Below are positions 1 to 8,718 of a stretch of DNA of 64,000 nucleotides, piece by piece. The DNA comes from Saccharibacillus sp. CPCC 101409. GTDB lineage: Bacteria; Bacillota; Bacilli; Paenibacillales; Paenibacillaceae. The position numbers were made by a program, and so were the translations under genes. Numbering within the stretch: the first letter of the stretch is position 1; the number at the start of each line of letters is the position of its first letter. Below the pieces are notes generated by a model. It saw only the letters and a list, made by a program, of their open reading frames with translations. It did not search any database and had not been told where the DNA came from. Location of the stretch: NCBI RefSeq assembly GCF_030518235.1, contig NZ_JAULSA010000010.1, positions 144,921 through 208,920 on the forward strand, written 5' to 3'.

Positions 1-1032
1 GCCCCAGAACGCCTGCGTCAGCACCCGCCGCTCGCCGGCGTCCGATGCGGCTTCGCACACAATCCGGTACAGTCCCGGTTCGACGCGCAGCGGAATCGGC
101 AGCCGCACAAACCGCAGGTCCGGCGAAGCCGGTCCGGCCGCAAGCTGGGCTTCCCCGCTCCAGAGCGCCGAAGCCCCTCCTTCTCTCTGGACTTCAAACC
201 GAAAATTCCAATTGGCCTCCGGCGCCGACGTCCGGCCGAGCGACTGCAATTGCAGCGTGACCGACGGCTGTTCGCCCGGCTCGTAAGCGGCAAACGTGTT
301 TTTGAGCCAGATCTCCGCCGCGCCGCGCGCCGTATAATCGGCCAGCTCCAGCAGCAGCTCCGCGCCGCCCCGCCGCCAGAAGTTCTCGTCCAACTGCTGG
401 TTGACCAGAATCCATCGTCCGCCGGCATATTCGCCTTTATAAGATTCCAGCAGCACGACCGGAGCCGAGCGCTCCCGTCCGTCTTCGTCCACGCCGGTCA
501 ACAGCGGATAAATAAACAGGTCCATCGGACCGCTCGAACCCATTTCTTCGGGAATATCGCTTTTCTTCGACGGATGCAGGGTCAGCCCCCAGGTCGGCGC
601 GGCGCCGAACAGCGACTCTTTTCCTTTCAGCAGCGGAAACTCGTCCGACGCTTTGAAGAAGCGCACCGACGAAGAATCCACTTGCAGCGCGTCGTGGATA
701 TTCAGGTTCTGATGATACGCGACCTGGGGACGCTCGATGCGCAGCCCGCTTTGCGCGGCGTCTTCGCTCACCGGCTCGCGGTAAGGCGCGCCGCCCGCGT
801 TCACCAGCCCGCCGCCTGCGCTCAGGTGCGTGCGAACAGCGCTCCAGGCGTTTTTGGGAAAATAAGAACCGTGCAGCTGTACCAGCGCGTCCCATTTCCG
901 CTCCCGCAGGCGCTGTTCCAGATTCGAGGCGTCCGCAAGCTCGGCCCGGCCGGTCAGCGCGTTCAGCGCATCGGCCGACGGACGAGCGCCGGCGTAAGGG
1001 AAATCGGCATCGTAAAAAACGAGAATATTCAT
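1..1032 (-). CDS. Hypothetical protein, partial (C-terminus beyond window)
   Basis: The reading frame is open from an ATG at 1030-1032 to the left edge of the window, about 344 codons, so the C-terminus is missing. An AGGAGG lies about 12 bases upstream of the ATG. The N-terminus (MNILVFYDADFPYAG) followed by alternating strands and helices resembles a class I glutamine-amidotransferase-like fold of the kind found in sugar-related hydrolases and trimerisation domains. The last 100 visible residues look like a beta-sandwich (GLYRIVCEA). It follows the fucosidase gene in the same direction after 91 bases and may share its transcript. I do not recognise the family; a role in glycan degradation is only suggested by its neighbour. 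Confidence 0.7.
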   Translation of the reverse strand, partial: MNILVFYDADFPYAGARPSADALNALTGRAELADASNLEQRLRERKWDALVQLHGSYFPKNAWSAVRTHLSAGGGLVNAGGAPYREPVSEDAAQSGLRIERPQVAYHQNLNIHDALQVDSSSVRFFKASDEFPLLKGKESLFGAAPTWGLTLHPSKKSDIPEEMGSSGPMDLFIYPLLTGVDEDGRERSAPVVLLESYKGEYAGGRWILVNQQLDENFWRRGGAELLLELADYTARGAAEIWLKNTFAAYEPGEQPSVTLQLQSLGRTSAPEANWNFRFEVQREGGASALWSGEAQLAAGPASPDLRFVRLPIPLRVEPGLYRIVCEAASDAGERRVLTQAFWG

Positions 1033-1123
1033 GGGGACGATTCGCCTCCTGTTTTTTTGTTGCGTCTGTTCGGATGAATGCGTTGTGAACGGGAGTTCCG
1101 CTTTCGGCGTCCGGACGGTTCGT

Positions 1124-2478
1124 TCAGCGCTCGCGCCCGTCGGCAAACACGGACGTTCCCCGCCGGCGCGCCCATTCCGCCACTCTCGACGGGTCGCCTT
1201 CCCACAAACGCTCGCGCCCCCACTGATTGGCCGCCGGACGGCCTTCGCATTCCACGCGGATCACCGGAAACAGCCGGGTCGGCGCTTCCGCCGGCAGTCC
1301 GTCGATCACCAGCTCGCCGCCGGTCTGCTCGAAGCGAAGCTTCTGGCCGGTGGTCAGCAGCGTCACGCTTTTGACCGGCGTCGTCAGGTCGGCCAGCCTC
1401 ATCTGCGGACGGCCGTCCCAGAAGCGGATAATGAGATACAAATGATTCCCGCTGACGGTCTGCCGGCCCCGGGTCACGAATTCCGTCACCGAACCGCCGT
1501 CCGAGCCGTATACCGCTTCCCCGTGCACATCCAGCCATCTGCCGATTTCCAGCGCGCGCTCGACAAACTCCGGCGGAAGCTGGCCGTCGGCCGTCGGGCC
1601 GCAGTTGAGCAGCAGATTGCCGCCGTGCTCGCCGCCTTTTTCCGCGCATTCGCACAATAAATCCAGCAGCACGTCCGCCGGACGCCAGCGCTCGCCGATC
1701 ACATGGCTCCACAGCCTCCACGTACTGACCTGGCACGATTCCCACAAACGCGTGCGGTCGGTCTCGATCAGATGCTCCGGCGTGCCGAAATCGCCCAGTG
1801 TATCGGAATCGCCGGCTCCCGCGCCGCCGTCCGCCCGGTAACCCTGACGCTCCATCGAATAGCCGAGCCGATTGTTGACCAGGATATCCGGCTGAAGCCG
1901 GCGCATCTCCTCCACCAGTTCCACGCTGCGCAGCTCGTCCGCGTTTCTCGGCCAGACGCCGTCGAAAAAGAAATGGTCGATCCGGCCGTAATTGCTCAGC
2001 AGCTCTTTCACCTGATTATGCAAATAGTCCCGCGTCTTCTCCCAGCCTTCGGGATCTTTGGCCGGACCGTCGAAATAAGCGGGCAGACGCCAGTCGATCC
2101 ACGAATAATACAGCCCGATGCGCAGGCCCGCTTTGCGGAAAGCTTCGACGTATTCGCGCACGAAATCCCGCTGCGGAGCCTGCTTGGCGCTCGAATAATC
2201 GGTAAACGCGCTGTCCCACATGCAATAGCCGTCGTGGTGAAGCAGGCGTATTTGAAACCCGCCTTTTTGGCGGTGTCCGCCCACAGCTCGGGATCGAAAT
2301 GCGCAGGATTCCAGGCCGAAGCCCGCTCCGCGTACTGCCGCTGATCCAAATGTTCGCGGAACAGCACTTGTTCGCCGCGTCCGTACTGCGCATAAGGCCC
2401 CCAGTGCAGAAACAGGCCGTAGCGGCTTTCGGTAAACCATTTCCAGCGATCCGGGACGATAAATGTTTGTGTGCTCAT
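1124..2478 (-). pseudogene. Alpha-L-fucosidase (GH29), frameshifted
   Basis: This would be a GH29 enzyme removing terminal alpha-L-fucose. The start at 2476-2478 has AAAGGAG seven bases upstream, and the N-terminal frame reads MSTQTFIVPDRWKWFTESRYG through KKAGFKYACFT. The conserved continuation HHDGYCMWDS lies in another frame and then runs without interruption to the stop at 1124, including DHFFFDG, which contains the expected nucleophile Asp of the family. The frame changes near 2234-2242, where family members normally read T-x-K-HHDG. The missing piece fits a deletion of 3n+1 bases (probably 10) between two CACCAC repeats. It is either a true pseudogene or a sequencing or assembly error; everything else in the gene looks intact. 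Confidence 0.85.
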
Positions 2479-2549
2479 ATGTCGCTCCTTTCCGATCTTG
2501 AACGATTCGGCTTTTCTGCGGCGGCGGTGCCGCTTCGTGCTCACCGGCC

Positions 2550-2558
2550 ATTGTAGCA
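2550..2558 (-). promoter_or_regulatory. Candidate extended -10 for the fucosidase gene
   Basis: On the minus strand the sequence TG-C-TACAAT occurs about 70 bases upstream of the fucosidase start. It fits an extended -10 element. No convincing -35 hexamer precedes it, so this is a weak call. Confidence 0.3.
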
Positions 2559-2646
2559 TCGGGCGCCGAAGCCCCGCGATTCACTTTTGGACACTGCCCC
2601 TTTTCAAAGTCCATAAAAGCAAAAGGCGGAAAATTGATTTCGATTG

Positions 2647-2655
2647 TGCTATACT
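2647..2655 (+). promoter_or_regulatory. Candidate extended -10 promoter of acsA
   Basis: TG-C-TATACT at this position is a good extended -10 element. The -35 region 17 bases upstream is poor (CGGAAA). It would give a leader of about 175 bases before the acsA start and would place the cre-like box downstream of the transcription start. The rest of the 2479-2837 gap shows no gene on either strand. Confidence 0.4.
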
Positions 2656-2757
2656 ACAGAAAATTCGACGGTTTCCGCTTTGGAGCGCGCAGACCGGTTT
2701 CCGGATGCCTGCCCGGGAGCGGCGCACTGTCGAAGCTTTCTGTTTGACCGTTTTTCT

Positions 2758-2771
2758 TGTAAGCGCTATAT
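2758..2771 (+). promoter_or_regulatory. cre-like box (CcpA site) before acsA
   Basis: TGTAAGCGCTATAT matches 12 of 14 positions of the cre consensus TGWAANCGNTNWCA. It lies between the candidate promoter and the acsA start, a road-block position. In Bacillus subtilis acsA is known to be repressed through CcpA, so the assignment fits established biology. It is based on pattern matching only. Confidence 0.5.
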
Positions 2772-2837
2772 CTGTAAGACGGGTAAAGTTTGCGGCTTGG
2801 CGAAGCACGTACTTCTCTTATGCGACTGGAGGCTCTT

Positions 2838-4598
2838 ATGGAAAAGGACACGGTGGAAATCATTGGCGTAGAAGCGAAGCAATCGAATCTGGGCGATTAC
2901 GAAGAGGCCCGGCGCGCATTCGATTGGGCGGAAGAGGAGAAACGCTTCAGTTGGCACGAAAGCGGCCGGGTCAACCTGGCGTACGAAGCGATCGACCGGC
3001 ACGCGAAGTCGGGACTGGCCGACAAGATCGCCCTGCTCTACAGCGACCCCGAACGGGACGAATCGTACACGTTCGAGCAGCTGCGGCAGGAATCGAACCG
3101 GGCGGCCAATATGCTGCGGTCCTTGGGAATCGGCCGGGGCGACCGCGTATTCATTTTCATGCCGCGCACGCCCGAGCTGTATTTTACGCTGCTGGGCATC
3201 GTCAAGATCGGCGCGATCGCGGGGCCTTTGTTCGAAGCCTTCATGGAAACAGCGGTGCGCGACCGGCTGCAGGACAGCGGCGCGGTCGCGATCGTCACGA
3301 CGCCCAAGCTGGCCGAGCGGGTGCCGGCGCACGAACTGCCGGAACTGAAGCACGTGATTCTGGTCGATACTTCGAAGCAGGAAGGCAAGCCGGCGGAGAA
3401 CGACAGCCTGCTGCCGGACGATTCGCCTTTCGCCGACTTCAACAAGCTGATGAGCGAAGCGTCGACCGAAGCGGAGATCGAATGGGTCGACCGCGAAGAC
3501 GGCCTGATCCTGCACTATACGTCGGGCTCGACCGGCAAGCCCAAAGGCGTGTACCATGTGCACGGCGCCATGATCCAGCAGGGTTATACCGGACGGATCG
3601 TGCTCGATCTGCGCGAAGACGACATCTACTGGTGCACGGCCGATCCGGGATGGGTCACCGGTACTTCGTACGGGATCTTCGCTCCGTGGATCAACGGCGT
3701 GACGAACGTGATCCGCGGCGGCCGGTTCAGTCCGCAGGACTGGTACCAAACGATCCAGCGCTATAAAGTTACGGTCTGGTACAGCGCGCCGACGGCGTTC
3801 CGCATGCTGATGGGCGCGGGCGACGAAGCGGTCAAAGACTACGATCTGTCTTCGCTGCGGCATGTGCTGAGCGTCGGCGAGCCGCTGAACCCGGAAGTCA
3901 TCCGCTGGGGATACCGCGTCTACGGCCACCGGATTCACGACACGTGGTGGATGACCGAAACGGGCGCGCAGCTGATCTGCAACTATCCGTCGATGGAGAT
4001 TCGTCCCGGCTCGATGGGCAAACCGATCCCGGGCGTCGAAGCCGCCATTATCGACGATCAGGGCAGCGAGCTGCCGCCGCTGCGCATGGGCAACCTGGCG
4101 ATTCGTACGCCGTGGCCGTCGATCATGCGCAAGATCTGGAACAATCCGGCCAAGTTCGAGGAGTATACGCGCATTCCGGGCTGGTATATCTCCGGCGACT
4201 CCGCCTACATGGACGAGGACGGCTACTTCTGGTTCCAGGGCCGGATCGACGATGTCATCAATACATCGGGCGAGCGGGTCGGCCCGTTCGAAGTCGAAAG
4301 CAAGCTGGTCGAGCATCCGGCCGTCGCCGAAGCGGGCGTGATCGGCAAGCCGGACCCGGTCCGCGGCGAAGTGATCAAAGCGTTTATTTCGCTGCGCGAA
4401 GGCTACGAAGCGTCCGACGAACTGAAAGCGGAGATTACGAAGTTCGTCAAAGAAGGCCTGTCCGCCCACGCCGCTCCGCGCGAGATCGAGTTCAAAGACA
4501 AGCTGCCGAAGACCCGAAGCGGCAAGATCATGCGCCGGGTACTCAAAGCCTGGGAGCTGAAGCTGCCGGCGGGAGATTTGTCGACGATCGAGGATTGA
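2838..4598 (+). CDS. acsA: Acetyl-CoA synthetase (acetate--CoA ligase)
   Basis: AcsA activates acetate with ATP to acetyl-AMP and then forms acetyl-CoA, allowing growth on acetate or acetoin products. The 586-residue product aligns along its whole length with Bacillus AcsA: FDWAEEEKRFSWHE near the N-terminus, the AMP-binding loop YTSGSTGKPKG, the core DPGWVTG and WWMTETG motifs, the hinge GYFWFQGR, and the C-terminal KTRSGKIMRR, whose last lysine is the site acetylated in family members. I chose the ATG at 2838 because GGAGG lies five bases upstream and the N-terminus then matches the family; an in-frame ATG at 2790 lacks a ribosome site. It is monocistronic, followed by a clear terminator. 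A cre-like box lies upstream, and acuABC is not next to it as it is in B. subtilis. Confidence 0.97.
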   Translation: MEKDTVEIIGVEAKQSNLGDYEEARRAFDWAEEEKRFSWHESGRVNLAYEAIDRHAKSGLADKIALLYSDPERDESYTFEQLRQESNRAANMLRSLGIGRGDRVFIFMPRTPELYFTLLGIVKIGAIAGPLFEAFMETAVRDRLQDSGAVAIVTTPKLAERVPAHELPELKHVILVDTSKQEGKPAENDSLLPDDSPFADFNKLMSEASTEAEIEWVDREDGLILHYTSGSTGKPKGVYHVHGAMIQQGYTGRIVLDLREDDIYWCTADPGWVTGTSYGIFAPWINGVTNVIRGGRFSPQDWYQTIQRYKVTVWYSAPTAFRMLMGAGDEAVKDYDLSSLRHVLSVGEPLNPEVIRWGYRVYGHRIHDTWWMTETGAQLICNYPSMEIRPGSMGKPIPGVEAAIIDDQGSELPPLRMGNLAIRTPWPSIMRKIWNNPAKFEEYTRIPGWYISGDSAYMDEDGYFWFQGRIDDVINTSGERVGPFEVESKLVEHPAVAEAGVIGKPDPVRGEVIKAFISLREGYEASDELKAEITKFVKEGLSAHAAPREIEFKDKLPKTRSGKIMRRVLKAWELKLPAGDLSTIED

Positions 4599-4637
4599 CG
4601 GACGGAGAATCGCAAAATCGCTGTATGGTGCACGACG

Positions 4638-4673
4638 AAAAGCCCGTTCCGCCGATGGCGGATACGGGCTTTT
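4638..4673 (+). terminator. Rho-independent terminator of acsA
   Basis: AAAAGCCCG and CGGGCTTTT form the outer stem and an inner CCGCC/GGCGG extends it. The stem lies 40 bases after the acsA stop codon, and the T run is part of the closing arm. Confidence 0.85.
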
Positions 4674-4859
4674 GGCGTTATCGGGCGCATTTCCCGAATG
4701 AGGACACAATCCGATCGCGACGAATACCGGTTCGTTCATTCGGTGCAGCGACCAAACTGCCAAAATGTAAAATATTTTTATTTAAACCTTTTTGTGTTTC
4801 TAAAAAAAGCCCCCTGTTTATTAAAGCACTAAAATACATATTTCAGGAGGAATGTCCAA

Positions 4860-5456
4860 TTGAATAGCCGTGGAACCAAAATGCTGCTGAGCTTTGCTTC
4901 GGCCTCGTTGGCTGTGCCGCTTCTGCTCGCTCCGCTTCCGTCCGCTTTTTCCGATGCTTCCGTTTATGCCGCCGTCAATGAAGCGCCTGCTCCGATGGAA
5001 GATCCCGTTCGCGCGCAGCTGCTGTATGAAATTGCAGTCTTTAAAGAAGGCGCCGAGTTAATGACTCCGTCCTCCAACCATGGAAACCTGCCCCCTTTGT
5101 TTGAAGAGAAATATAAAAATCGAATTATCGCCGAGACGACTGCTATCGCTCAGAACGAGAGCTCTACACCGACGCAGTTGGCGAGAGCGCTCCACTACGT
5201 AGCTTTTTCCTTTCACGACTTTTTTGACAAAGGTAATCCGTACACCTCGTATATCCTGAGTAAAATGAGCGGCTATTTTAATATGAATTTCCCAAAAAGT
5301 GATGAACCCGGCAGATATTCTGAAGAAAAAGTAAAAGCTTTGGTCGATAAATTTGTAGCTTTAAACCAAAGACTCGGTACTGGAGAAGACGAATTTACGA
5401 TTTACAAAGAGTTTGTTGAGACCCGGATGGACTTCTACGCTCATCCCAATCCTTGA
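4860..5456 (+). CDS. Secreted hypothetical protein (TTG start)
   Basis: The gene starts with TTG at 4860, nine bases after a perfect AGGAGG at 4845-4850; the next ATG (4881) is inside the signal peptide. The 198-residue product has a signal peptide of about 38 residues (hydrophobic stretch LLSFASASLAVPLLLAPLP, cleavage likely near VYAA). The mature part is helical and charged with no cysteine and no known catalytic motif. The second gene follows with only 17 bases between stop and TTG and has its own GGAGG, so the two are one unit. Base composition is AT-richer than the flanks, which may point to transfer. I do not recognise the family; the product should be extracellular or wall-associated. 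Confidence 0.8.
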   Translation: MNSRGTKMLLSFASASLAVPLLLAPLPSAFSDASVYAAVNEAPAPMEDPVRAQLLYEIAVFKEGAELMTPSSNHGNLPPLFEEKYKNRIIAETTAIAQNESSTPTQLARALHYVAFSFHDFFDKGNPYTSYILSKMSGYFNMNFPKSDEPGRYSEEKVKALVDKFVALNQRLGTGEDEFTIYKEFVETRMDFYAHPNP

Positions 5457-5473
5457 CCAGGGAGGTATATCTA

Positions 5474-6529
5474 TTGAATATGTTCAAGCGTCAAAAAAGC
5501 GTAAGAGCTTTGCTAGTGATTCTTGCGGTGTTGCTTTGTTTCGGCTCTTTACCGGTATTTGCTCAGGCGGAAAGTCCTTCGGCTGCGGTCAATCGGCTGC
5601 CTTCGGGTATTGGTCTTCAGGATGCCGACCGCAATCTTATTTTGCAAAAAGCAAGAGCGATGTATCAGTTTAACGAATTCCCCAAGCATGCCGAAGACTA
5701 CTCGGAATCTTATGCGCGCTTCAAGAAGACCAGTCTTGCCACGTTCAACGCGGCTTTCGATCCCGCTTCGACGCGCGTCGATCTGACTTCCGCTTTGAAG
5801 CAGATGGAAGGCTTCCCTCCGTACGATCTCTACAGCGGCGAATATAATGTCACTGTCGACGAACTTCTTTTCGAACAAGAATTACAGCTTCATCTTTATA
5901 CCGAATTCGGAAACGAGCCGGGTCAATGGACCGAGGCGAACGCCGAAAAGCTTATGAACAAAATCGCGCTTGTACGCGACGACCTTTTTCCGCTGATTTC
6001 ATGGGATGGTTGGAAGCCGGCTGTGTGGCACATCTTCTGGGACTATTTGAATGCCATGGCGGACTTCGAAGACCTGCGCAACGGCCGGACGGAACTTCTG
6101 GAGCAAACGTTCCAATACCGTACCGACGTGCTGAACCGTATCGCGGACGGACGGCTCACTTCGCAGCAGGCCGCAAGCTTCGATGCCGCCGTGCAGGAAT
6201 TGGAGACGCTGCTTGCAACTTCCGCCCAACCGGAACCGATCACTTCGGCGTTCGCCAAAGTCAAAGCCGCTTACGAAGCGCTGCCGCAGGGCGGCAGTTC
6301 GTCTTCGGCCCTCGCCGCCGATATCGCCGCCGCGCGCGAGCTCCTGAATCTGCCCAAAGGCATCCGCTCGGGCCAGTATCCGGCTTCGGCGTTCGGCGAT
6401 CTGAGACGGGCGATCAACGAAGCGAGTCTCGTGTTGAATCGTAAAAGCAGCACAAGCGCCCAGCTGGAGCAGGCCCGGACCAAGCTGGTCGCAGCCGTTG
6501 CGCAATTCCATAGTCGGAAAAAGCCCTGA
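5474..6529 (+). CDS. Secreted protein with FIVAR-like helical repeat
   Basis: TTG at 5474 lies eight bases after GGAGG; an in-frame ATG follows two codons later. The 351-residue product has a positively charged N-terminus, a hydrophobic core (ALLVILAVLLCFGSLPV) and a likely cleavage after FAQA. The mature protein is helical. Its last 70 residues (AARELLNLPKGIRSGQYP through LEQARTKLVAAVAQF) have the pattern of FIVAR-type three-helix modules found in cell-surface glycosidases and adhesins. No catalytic motif is visible. It is the second gene of a two-gene unit with the preceding secreted protein and converges on a membrane-protein gene 33 bases away. A role at the cell surface is inferred; the exact function is unknown. 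Confidence 0.8.
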   Translation: MNMFKRQKSVRALLVILAVLLCFGSLPVFAQAESPSAAVNRLPSGIGLQDADRNLILQKARAMYQFNEFPKHAEDYSESYARFKKTSLATFNAAFDPASTRVDLTSALKQMEGFPPYDLYSGEYNVTVDELLFEQELQLHLYTEFGNEPGQWTEANAEKLMNKIALVRDDLFPLISWDGWKPAVWHIFWDYLNAMADFEDLRNGRTELLEQTFQYRTDVLNRIADGRLTSQQAASFDAAVQELETLLATSAQPEPITSAFAKVKAAYEALPQGGSSSSALAADIAAARELLNLPKGIRSGQYPASAFGDLRRAINEASLVLNRKSSTSAQLEQARTKLVAAVAQFHSRKKP

Positions 6530-6562
6530 GAGAAGCCGCGTTTTTATCGGACTCGTCCTGTC

Positions 6563-6937
6563 TCAACCCAGCGGAGGGAAGGTGAATCTTGCAACGACGG
6601 AACACACCAGCAGAAACGCCAGCAGCAGCAGCGATACGGCGTACTGCCGCGATCCTTTTAAAAATCTCCACTCCAGCCACGCCTGCAGTCCCATTTGAGC
6701 CGCCCAGTAAGCAATAAAAAACCAAAAAACGAACCAGCCCGACGTGATATCCGCTACGAAATACAGCATATACAGGACGCCAAGAGCCAATACAGTCAGC
6801 AGGAGCAGGCCGATCTTCTGGACTCGGACCCCTGGCGGATCGGAGATTGCCACACTCCGGCCGCCCAGCAGCCAATGACTCAGTCCAAAGTAAAGCAGGA
6901 TAAACAAAACGCCAAACCCGATAACCCATACGATCAT
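6563..6937 (-). CDS. DUF4181 membrane protein
   Basis: The 124-residue product has four predicted membrane segments (starting MIVWVIGFGVLFILLYFGL) and the family signature region ending in GLQAWLEWRFLKGSRQY followed by a last membrane helix. This matches the Bacillus DUF4181 family of small integral membrane proteins, whose function is not known. The ATG at 6937 is chosen because AAGGAGG lies seven bases upstream; an upstream ATG at 6961 has no ribosome site. It is a single gene between a terminator and a convergent secreted-protein gene. Confidence 0.8.
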   Translation of the reverse strand: MIVWVIGFGVLFILLYFGLSHWLLGGRSVAISDPPGVRVQKIGLLLLTVLALGVLYMLYFVADITSGWFVFWFFIAYWAAQMGLQAWLEWRFLKGSRQYAVSLLLLAFLLVCSVVARFTFPPLG

Positions 6938-6976
6938 GGTCTTCCTCCTTATCCCGATCATGATTCCAATAAGCCG

Positions 6977-7004
6977 AAAGCCCGGAGCAATCGCTCCGGG
7001 CTTT
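6977..7004 (-). terminator. Terminator downstream of the Bax-inhibitor gene (bidirectional)
   Basis: A 12-bp perfect stem (AAAGCCCGGAGC / GCTCCGGGCTTT) with a four-base loop follows the stop at 7084 by about 80 bases. The T run is better on the plus strand, but no plus-strand gene ends here, so the main role is probably for the minus-strand gene. Confidence 0.7.
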
Positions 7005-7083
7005 TCTTATACCTGTTAAACGCCGAATCCGCACATTTCGTTTTGCCGAATCAGCAAATTTTGTGAATTCTCTTGTATCGTTC

Positions 7084-7818
7084 TTACCGCTTCGCCAGCT
7101 TCGACAGCAGCTTCAGCACTTCCAGATACAGCCACACCAGCGTGACCATCAGGCCGAACGCGCCGACCCATTCCATATACTTCGGAGCTCCGCCCCGCGC
7201 GCCGCGTTCGATAAAGTCGAAGTCGAGCAGCAGGTTCAGCGACGCAATCACGACCACGAACAAACTGATGCCGATGCCGATCAAGCCGGATTCGTGGATA
7301 AACGGAACGTTTACGCCGAAAAAGCCGAGTACAAAGTCGAACAGATACACGAGCATAATCGAAAACGTCGCCATCATAATGCCGGTCCGCAAACCCGGGG
7401 TGACTTTGACGATCCGGGTAACGTACAGCAGCAGCATCGCAAACAGCGTCCCGACGGTAATCAGCACCGCGTTCAGCACAATGCCGGGATACTGAATTTC
7501 GAACGCCGCTGACACCGCGCCGAGCGCCAGGCCTTCAAATATTGCATACAGCGGGGCGGTGATAAAAGCAATCTTCGGCACGAAGATCGTGACCAGCGCC
7601 GCGATCAGCGCAAGCACAACGCCCGCGATCATCATGCCGTACACGCTCGCGCCCGATTCGAAGCGGGACCAGGTATAAGCCGCCCCGCCGAGCATCAAAG
7701 CCAGCAGAATAAACGTCCTGTACACCGTGCCGCCAAGCGTCATCGCTCCCGTGCCGACCAGATCTTCGCGCGCCCGATCGAATAGTTTTTGCCCGAATAC
7801 CGGATTCCTCGATTCCAT
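7084..7818 (-). CDS. Bax inhibitor-1 / YccA family membrane protein
   Basis: The 244-residue protein starts with a cytoplasmic stretch (MESRNPVFGQKLF) and then contains about seven membrane helices, including FEGLALGAVSAAFE and YLFDFVLGFFGV, typical of the Bax-inhibitor-1-like group found in actinobacteria and Firmicutes. Proteins of the wider family (B. subtilis YetJ) act as pH-sensitive calcium leak channels; whether this subgroup does so is not established. The ATG is preceded by AAGGATG at a usable but imperfect distance. It stands alone, with a terminator downstream and a MerR-type regulator gene upstream in the same direction after 124 bases. Confidence 0.85.
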   Translation of the reverse strand: MESRNPVFGQKLFDRAREDLVGTGAMTLGGTVYRTFILLALMLGGAAYTWSRFESGASVYGMMIAGVVLALIAALVTIFVPKIAFITAPLYAIFEGLALGAVSAAFEIQYPGIVLNAVLITVGTLFAMLLLYVTRIVKVTPGLRTGIMMATFSIMLVYLFDFVLGFFGVNVPFIHESGLIGIGISLFVVVIASLNLLLDFDFIERGARGGAPKYMEWVGAFGLMVTLVWLYLEVLKLLSKLAKR

Positions 7819-7942
7819 CTTTACATCTCATCCTTTTTCGCAGAGTAAGTCCGGGCTGCCTGTTCGTGCATCGGTCCGGATTTACCGGTAATACGCGATC
7901 CGGAGCGATAAGGTGGCAAAAATATTAAAAAAAGAGAAGCGA

Positions 7943-8695
7943 TCAGCCCGGTTTGCGTTCCGAGAAAATCGTCATCGCTTCGCTCATCCAGGCCGCCAGT
8001 CCTTCGCCGCAGCGATCGATATTTTGCGTAAAACGTTCGTCCTGCACATACATTCGGCCGAGGCCGGCGAATGCTTCATGCGAGTAACTGCCGAAGGTTT
8101 GCAGATAGTCGTACCATCCCCCGATCAGCTTCTGCGCGCGCGGGGAAGCGGGGTCTTCATGCCGCGCCTGCGCCATCTCGTTCATGCGGCGGTCCCATTC
8201 TTCCTGCAGATCGGCGCGCATTTCCGGCGTTTGCGTCCGCTGCTCCAGCCTGCGGTTCGCATCGTCGACCGCCGCGTCTCCCCAGCGCTCCCTTGCTTCC
8301 TGTTCGTACGGATTATGCGTAAAGTCCATGCCTTCGAATCGCTGCTTCTGCGTCATCTGTATCTCTCCTCTGGCGTGCCGGATGGTCCGGCCGATATTTT
8401 CGATCATGCTGCGCGTTTGCTCCAGCTTTTCTTCCAGCATGCGCCGCTGAAGTTCCAGCGCTTCGATCCGGTCGAACGAAGGGCTGTCCATCATCCGCTT
8501 GATCTCTTTCAGTCCAAATCCCAGCTCCCGGAAAAACAAAATTTGCTGCAGCCGCTCCAGGTCCTCTTCCGAGTAAAAACGGTAACCCGATTCACCGACC
8601 TGGGCGGGCTTGAGCAGGCCGATCTCGTCGTAATGGTGCAGCGTGCGAACGCTGACGCCGGCGAGCTTCGAGACTTCTTTGACTTTAAACGACAC
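7943..8695 (-). CDS. MerR family regulator with TipAS effector domain
   Basis: The protein is a TipAL/Mta-like transcription activator of about 250 residues. Residues 1-70 form the winged HTH (FKVKEVSKLAGVSVRTLHHYDEIG, then GYRFYSEEDLERL), residues 75-115 the dimerisation coiled coil, and the C-terminal half matches TipAS (WGDAAVDDANRR, YDYLQTFGSYSHEAFAGLGRMYVQDERF), a domain that captures thiopeptide and other drugs. GTG at 8695 is chosen since AAAGGAGG lies eight bases upstream; the open frame extends further without a ribosome site. Its own promoter has the 19-bp spacer and dyad of MerR targets, so it is probably autoregulated. No efflux gene is adjacent, so target genes lie elsewhere or the protein acts as a sequestering factor. 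Confidence 0.92.
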   Translation of the reverse strand: MSFKVKEVSKLAGVSVRTLHHYDEIGLLKPAQVGESGYRFYSEEDLERLQQILFFRELGFGLKEIKRMMDSPSFDRIEALELQRRMLEEKLEQTRSMIENIGRTIRHARGEIQMTQKQRFEGMDFTHNPYEQEARERWGDAAVDDANRRLEQRTQTPEMRADLQEEWDRRMNEMAQARHEDPASPRAQKLIGGWYDYLQTFGSYSHEAFAGLGRMYVQDERFTQNIDRCGEGLAAWMSEAMTIFSERKPG

Positions 8696-8718
8696 TTTGG
8701 TTTCCTCCTTTCGAGTTG

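Noticed and set aside
2766..4763. 665-codon open frame antisense to acsA
   Set aside because: It is a high-GC shadow frame; acsA on the plus strand is conserved end to end, and the antisense product is rich in Arg, His and Pro with no recognisable domain.
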